From: Lachnospira multipara LB2003
Lineage (GTDB): Bacteria; Bacillota; Clostridia; Lachnospirales; Lachnospiraceae
DNA length: 64,000 nucleotides
Direction: 5' to 3'
NCBI RefSeq assembly: GCF_000702205.1
Contig: NZ_JNKW01000006.1
Span: 100,553 to 164,552, forward strand
How positions within the stretch are numbered: position 1 is the stretch's first letter; each line of letters starts with the position of its first letter. The notes under the pieces were generated by a model, which ran no database searches, was not told where the DNA came from, and saw only the letters and a list, made by a program, of their open reading frames with translations. The position numbers were made by a program, and so were the translations under genes. Below are positions 17,056 through 26,325 of this stretch, in pieces.

Positions 17056-19143
17056 TTATGCTCCCGCACATATTATTCCTATTAGTAATGGAACCCCTAT
17101 TGTAAAAGCTTTAAGTATTAACACTAAACCACCAATCACTATTGCACATGCAACAACAACTGCTACAGCTGTAGCCACCACATTTTCATCTACCATAATT
17201 ACCGATTCTTCATTAAACCTATTCTTCTTATTCGGATCCAGTGATATTTTAAATTTTAAAGCAACCGATATGCCACATTCAACATCTTCTTCTGGTAATA
17301 AATCCGGAGAACTTACTGTAAGTGTAAATTCAGCACTTAGAGGCGTTACATTACTTACCTCAAACGTAATATTACCACTTTTTACTGAAAATGCTACTTC
17401 TTTTAGCATATCTTCAACTTTATCTGTTTCCTCAATATTAGAATTAACTAAATTGCTTGATATAGCCATTATTTCGTTCTGACAAGTTTGTGTTAATTTT
17501 CCATCATTTCCTATCCCAACGTTAATACTATACGCTTTATCTGTATCTGTATTAACTGATGTAGAAATCACTGTTGTTACTTCTATCTCCACCTCAGGGC
17601 TTACTACATGAAACAACGAAATTTCTTTATCATATTCAATGCCAACATCCATTATTGTGTCTAAATATCCTAATGGAGACATTACATCGTAAACAAATTG
17701 ATTTCTTGCGATTTCCATCTTTGCTTGAAGATTCTCTTCTTTTAATTCTTCAGCATTTTTTTCTTCAACATTATCAAATTTACTAAAGCCCTCATCTCTT
17801 CCTGACATTGCATCCTTATCTATTGGAAAGGTAGGTTGTGCCTCAAATGATTCTATTGTATGAAATTGATCAAAAGCCCAATTCTCAGGAATTCTATATC
17901 CTAGATTACAACTAAATCCAGTTGACATATCCGAAACAAAAGATTTGTCAGCTAAGCCTAGTGCTGAAACCTTTGTACACACAAATCTAGGTGCATATAT
18001 TCCTATTCTATAATTCTTCTTATTTTGAGAACTATTAAAACATAATTTTATCTGCTTAAAATAAGGAACTATAAATGTATCTATTTGATATCCATAGCAA
18101 TCGAAATCCACAGCAAAATATATAGTTGTTCCCCTTGGTATACCTATTCTTTCCGCTGCAAGTATTGCCGTTTTTGCATCAACACTTCCTTGTGATGGCT
18201 TTTTAAAATAATCTAGATAATATCCTCCATCTTGATAAATTGGAAATATTGATAATCCTGCATTTTCTATATTTACTACTTCTTCATGTGTCATATACTT
18301 TGGTACATGCTCTTTTCCAACATATCCTGTTAAATATCTACCAACATGTGTATATCCAGCGTTTTTTATTGCAAGAGCCTGCTGTTTATTTAATACAGTG
18401 GCACAATCACATGCTTTCGCTTTTCGATTTACATCCCCCTTACTTGTTAATAAGGACTTCATTGTTGAAACATCGACTTTACCCTTACTTACCAAGCCTA
18501 TATCTGTAAGGCAATAAAATTCCTGAAATGCCTCTACTTCTCTTGCTGTTAAGTAATCATATATACCATCAAATCTACCCGGATCATATCCATTAAAATA
18601 CAATCCATATTGAACTAATTTATTGTATGGAATTAAATTTGATGAATTCTGATCTTCCTGTAATACCTTTGGAAATGCAGCTGTTGTTGCTGGTCCGAAA
18701 TTTAAAGAATTTAAATTTATTATTAATTCTTTTGTAACTCCCTCTGCGGCCTGTAATGCTCCAATTAAAGATAATGCAGTCTGTCTAGATATAATTCCAT
18801 CACATGGTCCAACACCTATAACATCTGACCAATCTTTATTTAGCTGCCTCTGTATCGTAACTACCTTAGAATCTCCACCGCTAACCTTTTTGAACCAATT
18901 TAATGATAATAAACCAAACCATACTTTCCAATCAATCACACCAGTTTCTGGTAACCCTGCATCGCTTTGCATTTCTTTAATTGCTTTAACCCCAGAATTA
19001 TAATATATTCCAGTGATTCCTCCTGCTGAATATCCTTTACAAAACAACGCACATTGAATTAGACACACATTTATTTGTGGTTCATCATTAGGATCCATTT
19101 TCTTCAAGGTGTTCCCAATACTCATTTGCTCCAAACATTGCAT
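17056..19143 (-). CDS. Peptidoglycan-binding/DUF1906 large protein of cassette 1 (damaged N-terminus)
   Basis: Up to 695 residues. Peptidoglycan-binding-like repeats occupy about residues 20-235 (e.g. ALFCKGYSAGGITGIYY). A DUF1906/Rv2525c-like glycosidase-fold domain follows at about 245-450: ACDCATVLNKQQA, GRYLTGYVGKEHVP, IYFAVDFDCYGYQID, SFVSDMSTGFSCN, WAFDQF. A beta-rich region of about 200 residues and a hydrophobic tail (VATAVAVVVACAIVIGGLVL) close the protein. There is no signal peptide. The ATG at 19143 has no ribosome binding site. The well-placed start is at 19183 but that frame stops after 31 codons, and against copies 2 and 3 roughly 40 residues of the first repeat are missing. The gene may be inactive or may rely on reinitiation. 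Confidence 0.75.
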   Translation of the reverse strand: MQCLEQMSIGNTLKKMDPNDEPQINVCLIQCALFCKGYSAGGITGIYYNSGVKAIKEMQSDAGLPETGVIDWKVWFGLLSLNWFKKVSGGDSKVVTIQRQLNKDWSDVIGVGPCDGIISRQTALSLIGALQAAEGVTKELIINLNSLNFGPATTAAFPKVLQEDQNSSNLIPYNKLVQYGLYFNGYDPGRFDGIYDYLTAREVEAFQEFYCLTDIGLVSKGKVDVSTMKSLLTSKGDVNRKAKACDCATVLNKQQALAIKNAGYTHVGRYLTGYVGKEHVPKYMTHEEVVNIENAGLSIFPIYQDGGYYLDYFKKPSQGSVDAKTAILAAERIGIPRGTTIYFAVDFDCYGYQIDTFIVPYFKQIKLCFNSSQNKKNYRIGIYAPRFVCTKVSALGLADKSFVSDMSTGFSCNLGYRIPENWAFDQFHTIESFEAQPTFPIDKDAMSGRDEGFSKFDNVEEKNAEELKEENLQAKMEIARNQFVYDVMSPLGYLDTIMDVGIEYDKEISLFHVVSPEVEIEVTTVISTSVNTDTDKAYSINVGIGNDGKLTQTCQNEIMAISSNLVNSNIEETDKVEDMLKEVAFSVKSGNITFEVSNVTPLSAEFTLTVSSPDLLPEEDVECGISVALKFKISLDPNKKNRFNEESVIMVDENVVATAVAVVVACAIVIGGLVLILKAFTIGVPLLIGIICAGA

Positions 19144-19183
19144 TTAAATACTTTTGTGCTTTAGTTACATTTGCATCACTCAT
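19088..19183 (-). pseudogene. Original start of the cassette 1 large gene, out of frame
   Basis: The ATG at 19183 has an ideal GGAGG seven bases upstream. Its 31 codons (MSDANVTKAQKYLNAMFGAN..) align with the first residues of the large proteins of cassettes 2 and 3 (MDEKVKEAQVWLNKTYGS..) up to the ENG motif. The frame then stops at 19088, while the homologous remainder continues in another frame. A deletion of about 40 codons with a frame change explains this. The short peptide could also act as a leader that couples translation to the downstream frame. Confidence 0.7.
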
Positions 19184-19301
19184 TTTTCTTCCTCCGCTTA
19201 TGTATATATTTTTGTAAAAATATTACTACTGTAGTATACTAAAACTAATGGTTAGAATCAATATTTTTATATAATTTATGAAACTTTTCGAGGATATAAT
19301 T

Positions 19302-20495
19302 ATGGAAGATAAAAAATACTATACATCAGGACAATTCGCCAAAATGGCTAATGTTTCAACTAGGACAATTCGTTTCTACGATCAGAAAGGATTATTAAAA
19401 CCAAGTCGTATTGAAAATGGATCGAGGCTTTACACAGATGCCGATTTTGCAAGATTACAGCAAATAATACTTTTAAAATACCTTGGTTTCTCTCTAGAGG
19501 AAATTAAAAATATGACCATCGGAGATAGCGACTACCACATTCTTCTTAATTCCCTAGAATTACAGAGCCGTCTAATTGAAGATAAACTTGCTCAGATGCA
19601 GCTTGTAGCCGGTGCTATTAAGGAAACATCTGCTGCCATACGTTCTAGGGGCGAAGTCAACTGGGATCATATGCTAAATCTAATTCACCTAACCAATATG
19701 GAATCCAGCCTTAAGTCCCAATATGTTAATGCAAGTAACATCACTGCAAGAATCAAACTTCATAACCTTTATTCTATAAATAAGGAAGGTTGGTTCCCTT
19801 GGATATACAGACAATGCAAGATAAAATCTGATATGAAGGTATTAGAACTAGGTTGTGGTAATGGCGCACTTTGGACCAATAATACAACCAAAATTCCAGC
19901 TGGTGCTGATATAACTGTGTCCGACGTATCCAACGGTATGCTTCGTGATGCCAAGCGAAATATGAAGACGCTTTCAGCTTCCATGCACTTTAAAAAAATC
20001 GACGCCACAAACATTCCCTTTGAAGATAATAGCTTTGATTTGTGCATCGCTAACCATATGCTATTCTATCTTGATTTAAAGGCCAAGAAAAAAAATGCAC
20101 TTGCAGAAATCTACAGAATACTTAAACCAGGTGGAAAGCTAATTTGTAGTACTTATGGTTCTAACCATATGAAGGAAATTTCTGATTTAGTAACTAGCTT
20201 TGATAACAGAATTCGACTAAGTTCTGACAAGCTTTATGAAAATTTTGGACTTGATAACGGAGCTGATATTTTGTCGAATTTTTTCAATAGGAAGAAAATC
20301 GAGAAAAAGCTCTATGATGATTATCTTCTTGTTGATAGCGCAGAACCTCTCATTGAATATATTTTATCCTGCCACGGAAATCAGAATGAATATCTTCTAG
20401 ATAAGTATTCTGATTTTAAGGCTTTTGTTACTAGCAAAATCGGGTCTGGCTTTAAAATCACCAAGGAATCTGGAATTTTCATATGTACTAAATAG
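19302..20495 (+). CDS. MerR-type regulator fused to a SAM-dependent methyltransferase
   Basis: About 397 residues from the ATG at 19302, chosen because GAGG lies eight bases upstream. The ATG at 19278 has no such site. Residues 1-75 form a MerR winged helix (YYTSGQFAKMANVSTRTIRFYDQKG). A helical linker spans about 75-150. A class I methyltransferase domain follows: VLELGCGNGALW as the SAM-binding loop, DITVSDVSNGML as the acidic strand and DNSFDLCIANHMLFYL. MerR-methyltransferase fusions occur in Clostridia and may sense a small molecule and modify it. The gene is divergent from cassette 1, with under 120 bp between the starts, so it could regulate that cassette. No target is visible. Confidence 0.82.
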   Translation: MEDKKYYTSGQFAKMANVSTRTIRFYDQKGLLKPSRIENGSRLYTDADFARLQQIILLKYLGFSLEEIKNMTIGDSDYHILLNSLELQSRLIEDKLAQMQLVAGAIKETSAAIRSRGEVNWDHMLNLIHLTNMESSLKSQYVNASNITARIKLHNLYSINKEGWFPWIYRQCKIKSDMKVLELGCGNGALWTNNTTKIPAGADITVSDVSNGMLRDAKRNMKTLSASMHFKKIDATNIPFEDNSFDLCIANHMLFYLDLKAKKKNALAEIYRILKPGGKLICSTYGSNHMKEISDLVTSFDNRIRLSSDKLYENFGLDNGADILSNFFNRKKIEKKLYDDYLLVDSAEPLIEYILSCHGNQNEYLLDKYSDFKAFVTSKIGSGFKITKESGIFICTK

Positions 20496-20539
20496 ACATT
20501 CTTCTGTTTTTTATAGAAAAAATGGGAATATTTAGTTTA

Positions 20540-20597
20540 TGTACTAAATTTAGTACAGGAAAAGTCTTGACGGTTACGTTACGTAACCCTATATAAT
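20540..20597 (+). promoter_or_regulatory. rml operon promoter with two perfect palindromes
   Basis: TTGACG at 20567-20572 is a strong -35. TATAAT at 20592-20597 (spacing 19) or TATATA at 20590 (spacing 17) is the -10. A perfect palindrome, GGTTACGTTACGTAACC (20572-20588), fills the spacer. A second perfect 18-bp palindrome, TGTACTAAATTTAGTACA (20540-20557), lies just upstream of the -35. The placement is that of repressor or activator operators. Over 90 bp of leader separate the promoter from the rmlA start. Confidence 0.7.
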
Positions 20598-20693
20598 ACA
20601 ATAGATTCTTAATAAACATTAAGTAAGTTGGATTTATTTTTGACTTACAATAAGTTATGTTAATTGCTAAGGCAATAACAGTATGGAGGAATT

Positions 20694-21590
20694 ATGAAAG
20701 GTATTATTTTAGCAGGTGGTTCAGGCACACGTCTTTATCCACTAACAATGGTAACTTCTAAGCAGTTACTTCCAATTTATGACAAGCCAATGATTTATTA
20801 TCCTATGTCAGTTCTTATGAACGCTGGCATCAGAGATATTCTTATCATTTCCACACCACAGGATACACCAAGATTTAAGGAGCTTTTAGGAGATGGACAT
20901 CAGTTTGGTGTTAAACTCTCATACGCAGTTCAGGAAAGTCCAGACGGACTTGCTCAGGCATTCATCATCGGTGAAGAATTCATCGGAAATGACACTGTAG
21001 CAATGGTTCTTGGCGATAACATTTTTGCTGGTCACGGTCTTAAGAAGAGACTTAACGCAGCTGTTAAGAATGCTGAAGAAGGTAAGGGCGCAACTGTATT
21101 TGGTTACTATGTTGATGATCCAGAACGTTTCGGTATTGTTGAATTTAACAACGAAGGCAAAGCTATTTCAATCGAAGAAAAGCCAGCTAAGCCAAAGTCA
21201 AATTACTGTGTAACAGGTTTATATTTCTACGACAACAAGGTTGTTGAATATGCTAAAAGCCTTAAGCCATCAGCTAGAGGCGAACTTGAAATTACAGATT
21301 TAAATAGAATCTACCTTGAGAATGAAAGCTTAAATGTTGAGCTCTTAGGACAGGGCTTCACATGGCTTGATACAGGTACACATGAATCTTTAGTAGATGC
21401 TACTAACTTCGTTAAGACTGTTGAAACACATCAGCATCGTAAGATTGCTTGTCTTGAAGAAATCGCTTACTTAAATGGTTGGATTTCTAAGGATGATGTA
21501 TTAGAAGTATATGAAGTATTAAAGAAAAATCAGTACGGTCAGTACTTAAAGGACGTCTTAGACGGCAAGTACCTAGACCAGTTAAGGTAA
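20694..21590 (+). CDS. rfbA: Glucose-1-phosphate thymidylyltransferase (RmlA)
   Basis: 298 residues, the normal length for RmlA. It joins glucose-1-phosphate and dTTP to give dTDP-glucose and pyrophosphate, the first step of dTDP-L-rhamnose synthesis. The nucleotide-binding loop [11 protein letters not shown] is at residues 8-18, followed by [26 protein letters not shown] carries the metal-binding aspartate near 108, and [19 protein letters not shown] and [10 protein letters not shown] complete the active site. GGAGGA precedes the ATG. It is the first gene of a four-gene plus-strand operon whose rhamnose product probably feeds the nearby polysaccharide locus. Confidence 0.97.
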   Translation: MKGIILAGGSGTRLYPLTMVTSKQLLPIYDKPMIYYPMSVLMNAGIRDILIISTPQDTPRFKELLGDGHQFGVKLSYAVQESPDGLAQAFIIGEEFIGNDTVAMVLGDNIFAGHGLKKRLNAAVKNAEEGKGATVFGYYVDDPERFGIVEFNNEGKAISIEEKPAKPKSNYCVTGLYFYDNKVVEYAKSLKPSARGELEITDLNRIYLENESLNVELLGQGFTWLDTGTHESLVDATNFVKTVETHQHRKIACLEEIAYLNGWISKDDVLEVYEVLKKNQYGQYLKDVLDGKYLDQLR

Positions 21591-21645
21591 GTGTGCGCGC
21601 CCTTGGGCGCGTACTAATAAAATTATTATTAAGGAGAATAAACTC

Positions 21646-22665
21646 ATGACTATTATCGTTACAGGTGGTGCCGGTTTTATCGGTTCTAATTTCGTTTTTC
21701 ATATGTTAAATAAGTACCCAGATTACAGAATCGTATGTTTAGATTGCTTAACATACGCTGGTAACTTATCTACACTTGCTCCAGTTATGGACAACCCTAA
21801 CTTCAGATTCGTAAAAGAATCAATTACAGATAGAGAAGCTGTTTATAAGCTTTTTGAAGAAGAACATCCAGATATGGTAGTTAACTTTGCTGCTGAATCT
21901 CATGTTGACCGTTCTATCGAGAACCCAGAAGTATTCCTTGATACTAACATCAAGGGTACAGCAGTTCTTATGGATGCTTGTAGAAAATACGGTATTAAGA
22001 GATATCATCAGGTTTCTACTGATGAAGTTTATGGTGATCTTCCACTTGATAGACCTGACCTATTCTTCACAGAAGAAACTCCAATTCATACATCAAGCCC
22101 ATATTCATCATCTAAGGCAGCTGCAGATTTACTTGTACTCGCTTACCACAGAACTTATGGACTTCCTGTATCTATTTCAAGATGTTCTAACAACTACGGA
22201 CCATACCACTTCCCAGAGAAGCTTATCCCTCTTATGATTGCTAACGCATTAAATGATAAGCCACTCCCAGTTTATGGTGAAGGTCTTAACGTTCGTGACT
22301 GGTTATATGTTGAAGATCACTGCCGCGCTATCGACCTTATTATTCATAAAGGTCGCGTTGGTGAAGTTTACAACGTTGGTGGTCACAACGAAATGAAGAA
22401 CATCGATATCGTTAAGATTATTTGTAAGGAACTTGGTAAGCCAGAAAGCCTTATTACACATGTTACAGATAGAAAGGGACATGATATGCGTTACGCTATC
22501 GACCCTACTAAGATCCACAACGAACTTGGCTGGTTACCAGAAACTAAGTTTGAAGATGGTATCAAGAAGACAATTAAGTGGTACTTAGATAACAAGGAAT
22601 GGTGGGAAACAATCATTTCTGGTGAATATCAGAACTACTATGAGAAGATGTACGCTAATAGATAA
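21646..22665 (+). CDS. rfbB: dTDP-glucose 4,6-dehydratase (RmlB)
   Basis: 339 residues of the extended short-chain dehydrogenase family. It converts dTDP-glucose to dTDP-4-keto-6-deoxyglucose with bound NAD. GGAGFIGSNF near residue 7 is the NAD-binding loop, STDEVYGDL carries the catalytic Asp-Glu pair near 125, and YSSSKAAAD is the YxxxK motif near 156. RCSNNYGPYHFPEKLIP is a typical RmlB segment. AAGGAG precedes the ATG. The 55-bp gap from rmlA holds a small GC-rich hairpin with CGCGCCC and GGGCGCG arms. Confidence 0.97.
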   Translation: MTIIVTGGAGFIGSNFVFHMLNKYPDYRIVCLDCLTYAGNLSTLAPVMDNPNFRFVKESITDREAVYKLFEEEHPDMVVNFAAESHVDRSIENPEVFLDTNIKGTAVLMDACRKYGIKRYHQVSTDEVYGDLPLDRPDLFFTEETPIHTSSPYSSSKAAADLLVLAYHRTYGLPVSISRCSNNYGPYHFPEKLIPLMIANALNDKPLPVYGEGLNVRDWLYVEDHCRAIDLIIHKGRVGEVYNVGGHNEMKNIDIVKIICKELGKPESLITHVTDRKGHDMRYAIDPTKIHNELGWLPETKFEDGIKKTIKWYLDNKEWWETIISGEYQNYYEKMYANR

Positions 22666-22704
22666 TTAGAGTTTGTAAAGATACATTTTTCATAAAAAAA
22701 TAAT

Positions 22705-22733
22705 AGCCTGGCTCTAGCAATAGAGTCCGGGCT
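22705..22733 (+). terminator. Intra-operon hairpin between rmlB and rmlD
   Basis: A stem-loop with a GCAA tetraloop and arms AGCCTGGCTCTA / TAGAGTCCGGGCT, followed by TTTAAAAA. It lies in the 102-bp gap inside the rml operon. The weak U-tract suggests partial termination or an RNA processing or stability element. Confidence 0.5.
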
Positions 22734-22767
22734 TTAAAAATATTAACGACTGAAAGGAAGCTAATAG

Positions 22768-23715
22768 ATGAAGATTTTTGTTACAGGTGTTGGCGGTCAG
22801 TTAGGCCACGACGTTATGAACGAATTAGCTAAGAGGGGCTACGAAGGTATTGGTAGTGATATTGCTCCTAAATATTCAGGTATTGCAGACGGTTCTTATG
22901 TAACTACTGCAAGCTACTGCCCTCTTGATATAACAGATGCAGATGCTGTATCTAAGACTCTTAATGAAGTTAAGCCTGATGTAATTATTCACTGTGCTGC
23001 TTGGACAGCTGTTGACCTTGCAGAAGACGAAGATAAGCAGGCTAAAGTTAAGGCTATTAACGTAGATGGTACTAAGAATATTGCTAACTGCGCTAAGGCT
23101 CTTGATGCTAAGATGGTTTACATCAGTACTGACTATGTATTTAATGGTCAGGGTGAAACACCTTGGGAGGCTGATTGCAAGGATTATGCTCCTCTTAATG
23201 TTTACGGAGAAACAAAGCTTGGTGGCGAACTTGCAGTATCAGAAACTCTTGATAAGTACTTTATCGTACGTATCGCTTGGGTTTTCGGTCTTAACGGTAA
23301 GAACTTTATTAAGACTATGGTAAATGTTGGTAAAACACATGACTCTGTTCGCGTTGTTGCAGATCAGATTGGTACTCCAACTTACACACTTGATTTATCA
23401 AGACTCCTTGTTGATATGGTTGAAACTGACAAGTACGGTTACTATCATGCAACAAATGAAGGTGGATATATTTCATGGTATGACTTCACATGTGAAATCT
23501 ACAAGCAGGCTAAGGAACTTGGCATTGAAGGTTATGTAGATAGAACTGTTGAGGTTAATCCAGTTACAACTGCAGAATATGGTTTAAGCAAAGCTGCTCG
23601 TCCTTTCAACTCAAGACTTGATAAGTCTAAGCTTGTTAAGGCTGGCTTTACTCCACTTCCAACATGGCAGGATGCAGTTCATAGATATTTAACTGAGATT
23701 AAGGATCAGTTATAG
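22768..23715 (+). CDS. rfbD: dTDP-4-dehydrorhamnose reductase (RmlD)
   Basis: 315 residues. It performs the last step of dTDP-L-rhamnose synthesis, NAD(P)H reduction of dTDP-4-keto-L-rhamnose. GVGGQLGHDV near residue 7 is the nucleotide-binding loop, YISTDYVFNGQGETPW is the RmlD signature, and YGETKLGGE holds the YxxxK catalytic pair near 150. IAWVFGLNGKNF is also typical. GAAAGGAAGC precedes the ATG. Placement before rmlC gives the order A-B-D-C. Confidence 0.95.
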   Translation: MKIFVTGVGGQLGHDVMNELAKRGYEGIGSDIAPKYSGIADGSYVTTASYCPLDITDADAVSKTLNEVKPDVIIHCAAWTAVDLAEDEDKQAKVKAINVDGTKNIANCAKALDAKMVYISTDYVFNGQGETPWEADCKDYAPLNVYGETKLGGELAVSETLDKYFIVRIAWVFGLNGKNFIKTMVNVGKTHDSVRVVADQIGTPTYTLDLSRLLVDMVETDKYGYYHATNEGGYISWYDFTCEIYKQAKELGIEGYVDRTVEVNPVTTAEYGLSKAARPFNSRLDKSKLVKAGFTPLPTWQDAVHRYLTEIKDQL

Positions 23716-23792
23716 GATATTTGCTGATGATTCAAATGAATTACAGCTCGTTATGTTTATTTCAAAAATAAATTTAAGAAAGAGGTAAGATA

Positions 23793-24401
23793 ATGGGACA
23801 GATTAAGGTAGAGAAAAATGTTGGTGGCATTGAAGGTCTTCACGTAATCACACCAGCAGTTCATGGTGACAACCGTGGTTATTTCATGGAAACATACAAT
23901 CAGAACGATATGCACGAAGAAGGTCTTGATATGGTTTTCGTTCAGGACAATCAGTCATGCTCAACTAAGGGTGTTCTTCGTGGTCTTCACTTCCAGAAGG
24001 AATTCCCACAGGGCAAGCTTGTAAGAGTAATTAAGGGTAAGGTTTTCGACGTTGCTGTTGACCTTCGTAAGGATAGTAAGACATACGGTAAGTGGTATGG
24101 TGTTGAACTTACAGAGGAAAATAAGAAGCAGTTCTACATTTCAGAAGGATTTGCTCATGGTTTCCTTGTACTTTCAGACGTAGCAGAATTCTGCTATAAG
24201 GTAACAGACTTCTATCATCCAGGTGATGAGGGCGGTCTTGCTTGGAACGATCCAGCAATCGGTATCAATTGGCCAGAACTTGTTGGCGAATACAAGGGTA
24301 ACTGCGAAGCTACAGGCTACACACTTACTGATGGTACAGCACTTAACTTATCTGACAAGGATCAGAAGTGGGATACATTAGAGAATACATTTAAGTTCTA
24401 A
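23793..24401 (+). CDS. rfbC: dTDP-4-dehydrorhamnose 3,5-epimerase (RmlC)
   Basis: 202 residues, a cupin-fold epimerase acting between RmlB and RmlD. DNRGYFMETYN near residue 27, GVLRGLHFQ with the catalytic histidine near 67, GKVFDVAVDLRKDSKTYGKW and EGFAHGFLVLSD are the family marks. AGAGGT precedes the ATG. It is the last gene of the operon, with a good terminator 15 bp after the stop. Confidence 0.95.
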   Translation: MGQIKVEKNVGGIEGLHVITPAVHGDNRGYFMETYNQNDMHEEGLDMVFVQDNQSCSTKGVLRGLHFQKEFPQGKLVRVIKGKVFDVAVDLRKDSKTYGKWYGVELTEENKKQFYISEGFAHGFLVLSDVAEFCYKVTDFYHPGDEGGLAWNDPAIGINWPELVGEYKGNCEATGYTLTDGTALNLSDKDQKWDTLENTFKF

Positions 24402-24415
24402 TAATACAATGTATT

Positions 24416-24457
24416 AAAAAACGCAGCTTTAACAATTATTGTCAAAGTTGCGTTTTT
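24416..24457 (+). terminator. rml operon terminator
   Basis: Arms AAAAACGCAGCTTTAAC and GTCAAAGTTGCGTTTTT pair over about 17 bp with wobbles and end in a T run just after rmlC. Confidence 0.85.
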
Positions 24458-24537
24458 ACTATATATGATATACATTAACTAATATAAATTGCCAACCCTG
24501 GAGAGGGTTTACAATACTACATTTATAAAGGGGAATT

Positions 24538-24564
24538 ATGATTAGATATCTAATCATATTATAA
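24538..24564 (+). CDS. Possible 8-codon leader ORF containing a perfect palindrome
   Basis: ATG at 24538 follows the best local ribosome binding site (AAAGGGG) and encodes MIRYLIIL before a TAA at 24562. TGATTAGATATCTAATCA (24539-24556) is a perfect 18-bp palindrome covering most of it. The long membrane gene starts five bases after this stop at 24569 and has no ribosome binding site of its own, so it may be translated by reinitiation. Confidence 0.45.
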   Translation: MIRYLIIL

Positions 24565-24568
24565 AACT

Positions 24569-26299
24569 ATGATAAAATCTGTTTTTTATGCAGTAATGTT
24601 ACTGTTATTTTTTATCTGTGCTTTATTATGGAAAAGAAAAGAAACGAAAATCAACATAATTGAAAACATTGCAATTGCGATAATGACAATTTTATGTTGG
24701 AATGCTTTTGCAACAGGTATAATCCAATTATTTTCTATTAAGATTTCTCTAATAACAATTGGACTTACTTACTTTATACCTATCTTATATATATTATTTA
24801 CTATCAAGAAAAAAGGAATACAACATAATAGTTACTCACTCTGGGATATAGTTCCTATAGTTATTGGTGGTATATTATTATTTCATTATATAAAAAATTA
24901 CTTTGGACTAGATTTACAGCTTCATTTCATAGCAAGTGATGCAGCTAGACATTTAGACTTCGCTCTTACTACGGTTAATTCTGGAGATATAGCGCTAAAC
25001 ATGTATTTTCATTCGTTAAACGATAGCTTAGCAATGTTATTCTTTAATCCTTTCATCTCAACAGTTATGGGACAGGCTAAAGTATTTACTCTTATGAGTT
25101 TGTTTGATTTAGTGCTATTTGGACTAGTTTTTTATGCTATAATTCGACCTTTAATGAAGAGCACACTAGATTACATCATCGGCAACATTTTACTTTTCAT
25201 GTACGTTTGCGGATACCCATTATATGTAATGCAATTTGGATTCTCATATTATGTATCAGCAATTATATTAATCGAATTTATAATTTTAATTGCAACTAGA
25301 TATCTAAATGATAGTTCATTAAACTGGCTAATATTACTTAATTTAGCATTATATAGTATATTTGTATGTTATACTTTCCTAATTCCAGTAACATATTTAT
25401 CATTGTTCATTGCAGTTTTATGGAAACGATTTAAGCCAACTAGTAAGGTTCTTCTAAAAACAGCTTTAGAAGAAATAAAAATATTTATAATACCCTGCAT
25501 ACTAGGACTTTATTACTCTTATAAAAACCTCTCTGAGCTTTCGTCATCAGGCGGAGGAATAACTAACGAAGGTGGAAGCTATTTTGATTTGTTTTCCAAC
25601 TTTATATGGCTATTACCTATAGCATTTGTTGGTTTAACCTTTTGCTTAAAGAAAATAAAGCACTATGTGTTAAGTTCATTTATAATCACAAATGTGTTAT
25701 TTACACTATTTATTTTTATCCTTTGTATGAAAGGAAAGATGTCAGCATATTATTATTACAAAGAATATAATGTACTATGGCTTTTAGCTTTTTTAGCATT
25801 TTTCTATGGTGTGTTAGAATTAGAAAAACATAGATTAGACTTAATATGTATCTCAATCGCCATACCAATTGCATTAATTTCTATGGTTGTATTTAGAATA
25901 GAAGATAGAATTACTGAGCATAATCCTAATATTATGAATATAAGTGCAAAAAATTTTGTAAATATATATGCTTTCAATTATAATTACTATAAAAATTTTC
26001 CTATGTTCAATCCGTTGTATATTGACTTAATGAATTATGCAAATGAAAATATATCTGATTCAAAAAAAATAGCAGTTGGTGATGAAGTAACTAATGCTTG
26101 GTTTCAAACATTAACTAATTCAAAAAAGAGTTTTGCTTATGGAACACATGAAGACTTAGTTAAATTTATATCTGAAGAAAATCCTGATTACATTTGCATC
26201 TTTGCTTCTGAAAGATATAACGAGAACAAAGAATATCTTGATTCCCTAGGTAAATGTATCTATAAAAACGAAGGTGGATTTATAATCAAAACAAAATAA
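24569..26299 (+). CDS. Large polytopic membrane protein, possibly a GT-C-type glycosyltransferase
   Basis: 576 residues with about 11-13 predicted transmembrane helices in the first 465 residues and a soluble C-terminal domain of about 110 residues. An early outside loop carries SDAARHLDFAL near residue 129, which could play the acidic-loop role seen in GT-C enzymes. The C-terminal part (NIYAFNYNYYKNFP.. to GGFIIKTK) is reminiscent of the extracellular domains of such proteins. It lies after the rml terminator and is more AT-rich than the rml genes, so it is probably a separate and perhaps acquired gene. I do not recognise the family with certainty. A Wzy-like polymerase is an alternative. 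Confidence 0.55.
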   Translation: MIKSVFYAVMLLLFFICALLWKRKETKINIIENIAIAIMTILCWNAFATGIIQLFSIKISLITIGLTYFIPILYILFTIKKKGIQHNSYSLWDIVPIVIGGILLFHYIKNYFGLDLQLHFIASDAARHLDFALTTVNSGDIALNMYFHSLNDSLAMLFFNPFISTVMGQAKVFTLMSLFDLVLFGLVFYAIIRPLMKSTLDYIIGNILLFMYVCGYPLYVMQFGFSYYVSAIILIEFIILIATRYLNDSSLNWLILLNLALYSIFVCYTFLIPVTYLSLFIAVLWKRFKPTSKVLLKTALEEIKIFIIPCILGLYYSYKNLSELSSSGGGITNEGGSYFDLFSNFIWLLPIAFVGLTFCLKKIKHYVLSSFIITNVLFTLFIFILCMKGKMSAYYYYKEYNVLWLLAFLAFFYGVLELEKHRLDLICISIAIPIALISMVVFRIEDRITEHNPNIMNISAKNFVNIYAFNYNYYKNFPMFNPLYIDLMNYANENISDSKKIAVGDEVTNAWFQTLTNSKKSFAYGTHEDLVKFISEENPDYICIFASERYNENKEYLDSLGKCIYKNEGGFIIKTK

Positions 26300-26325
26300 T
26301 TAAAATTGTAATGGAGTTGAAAGTT

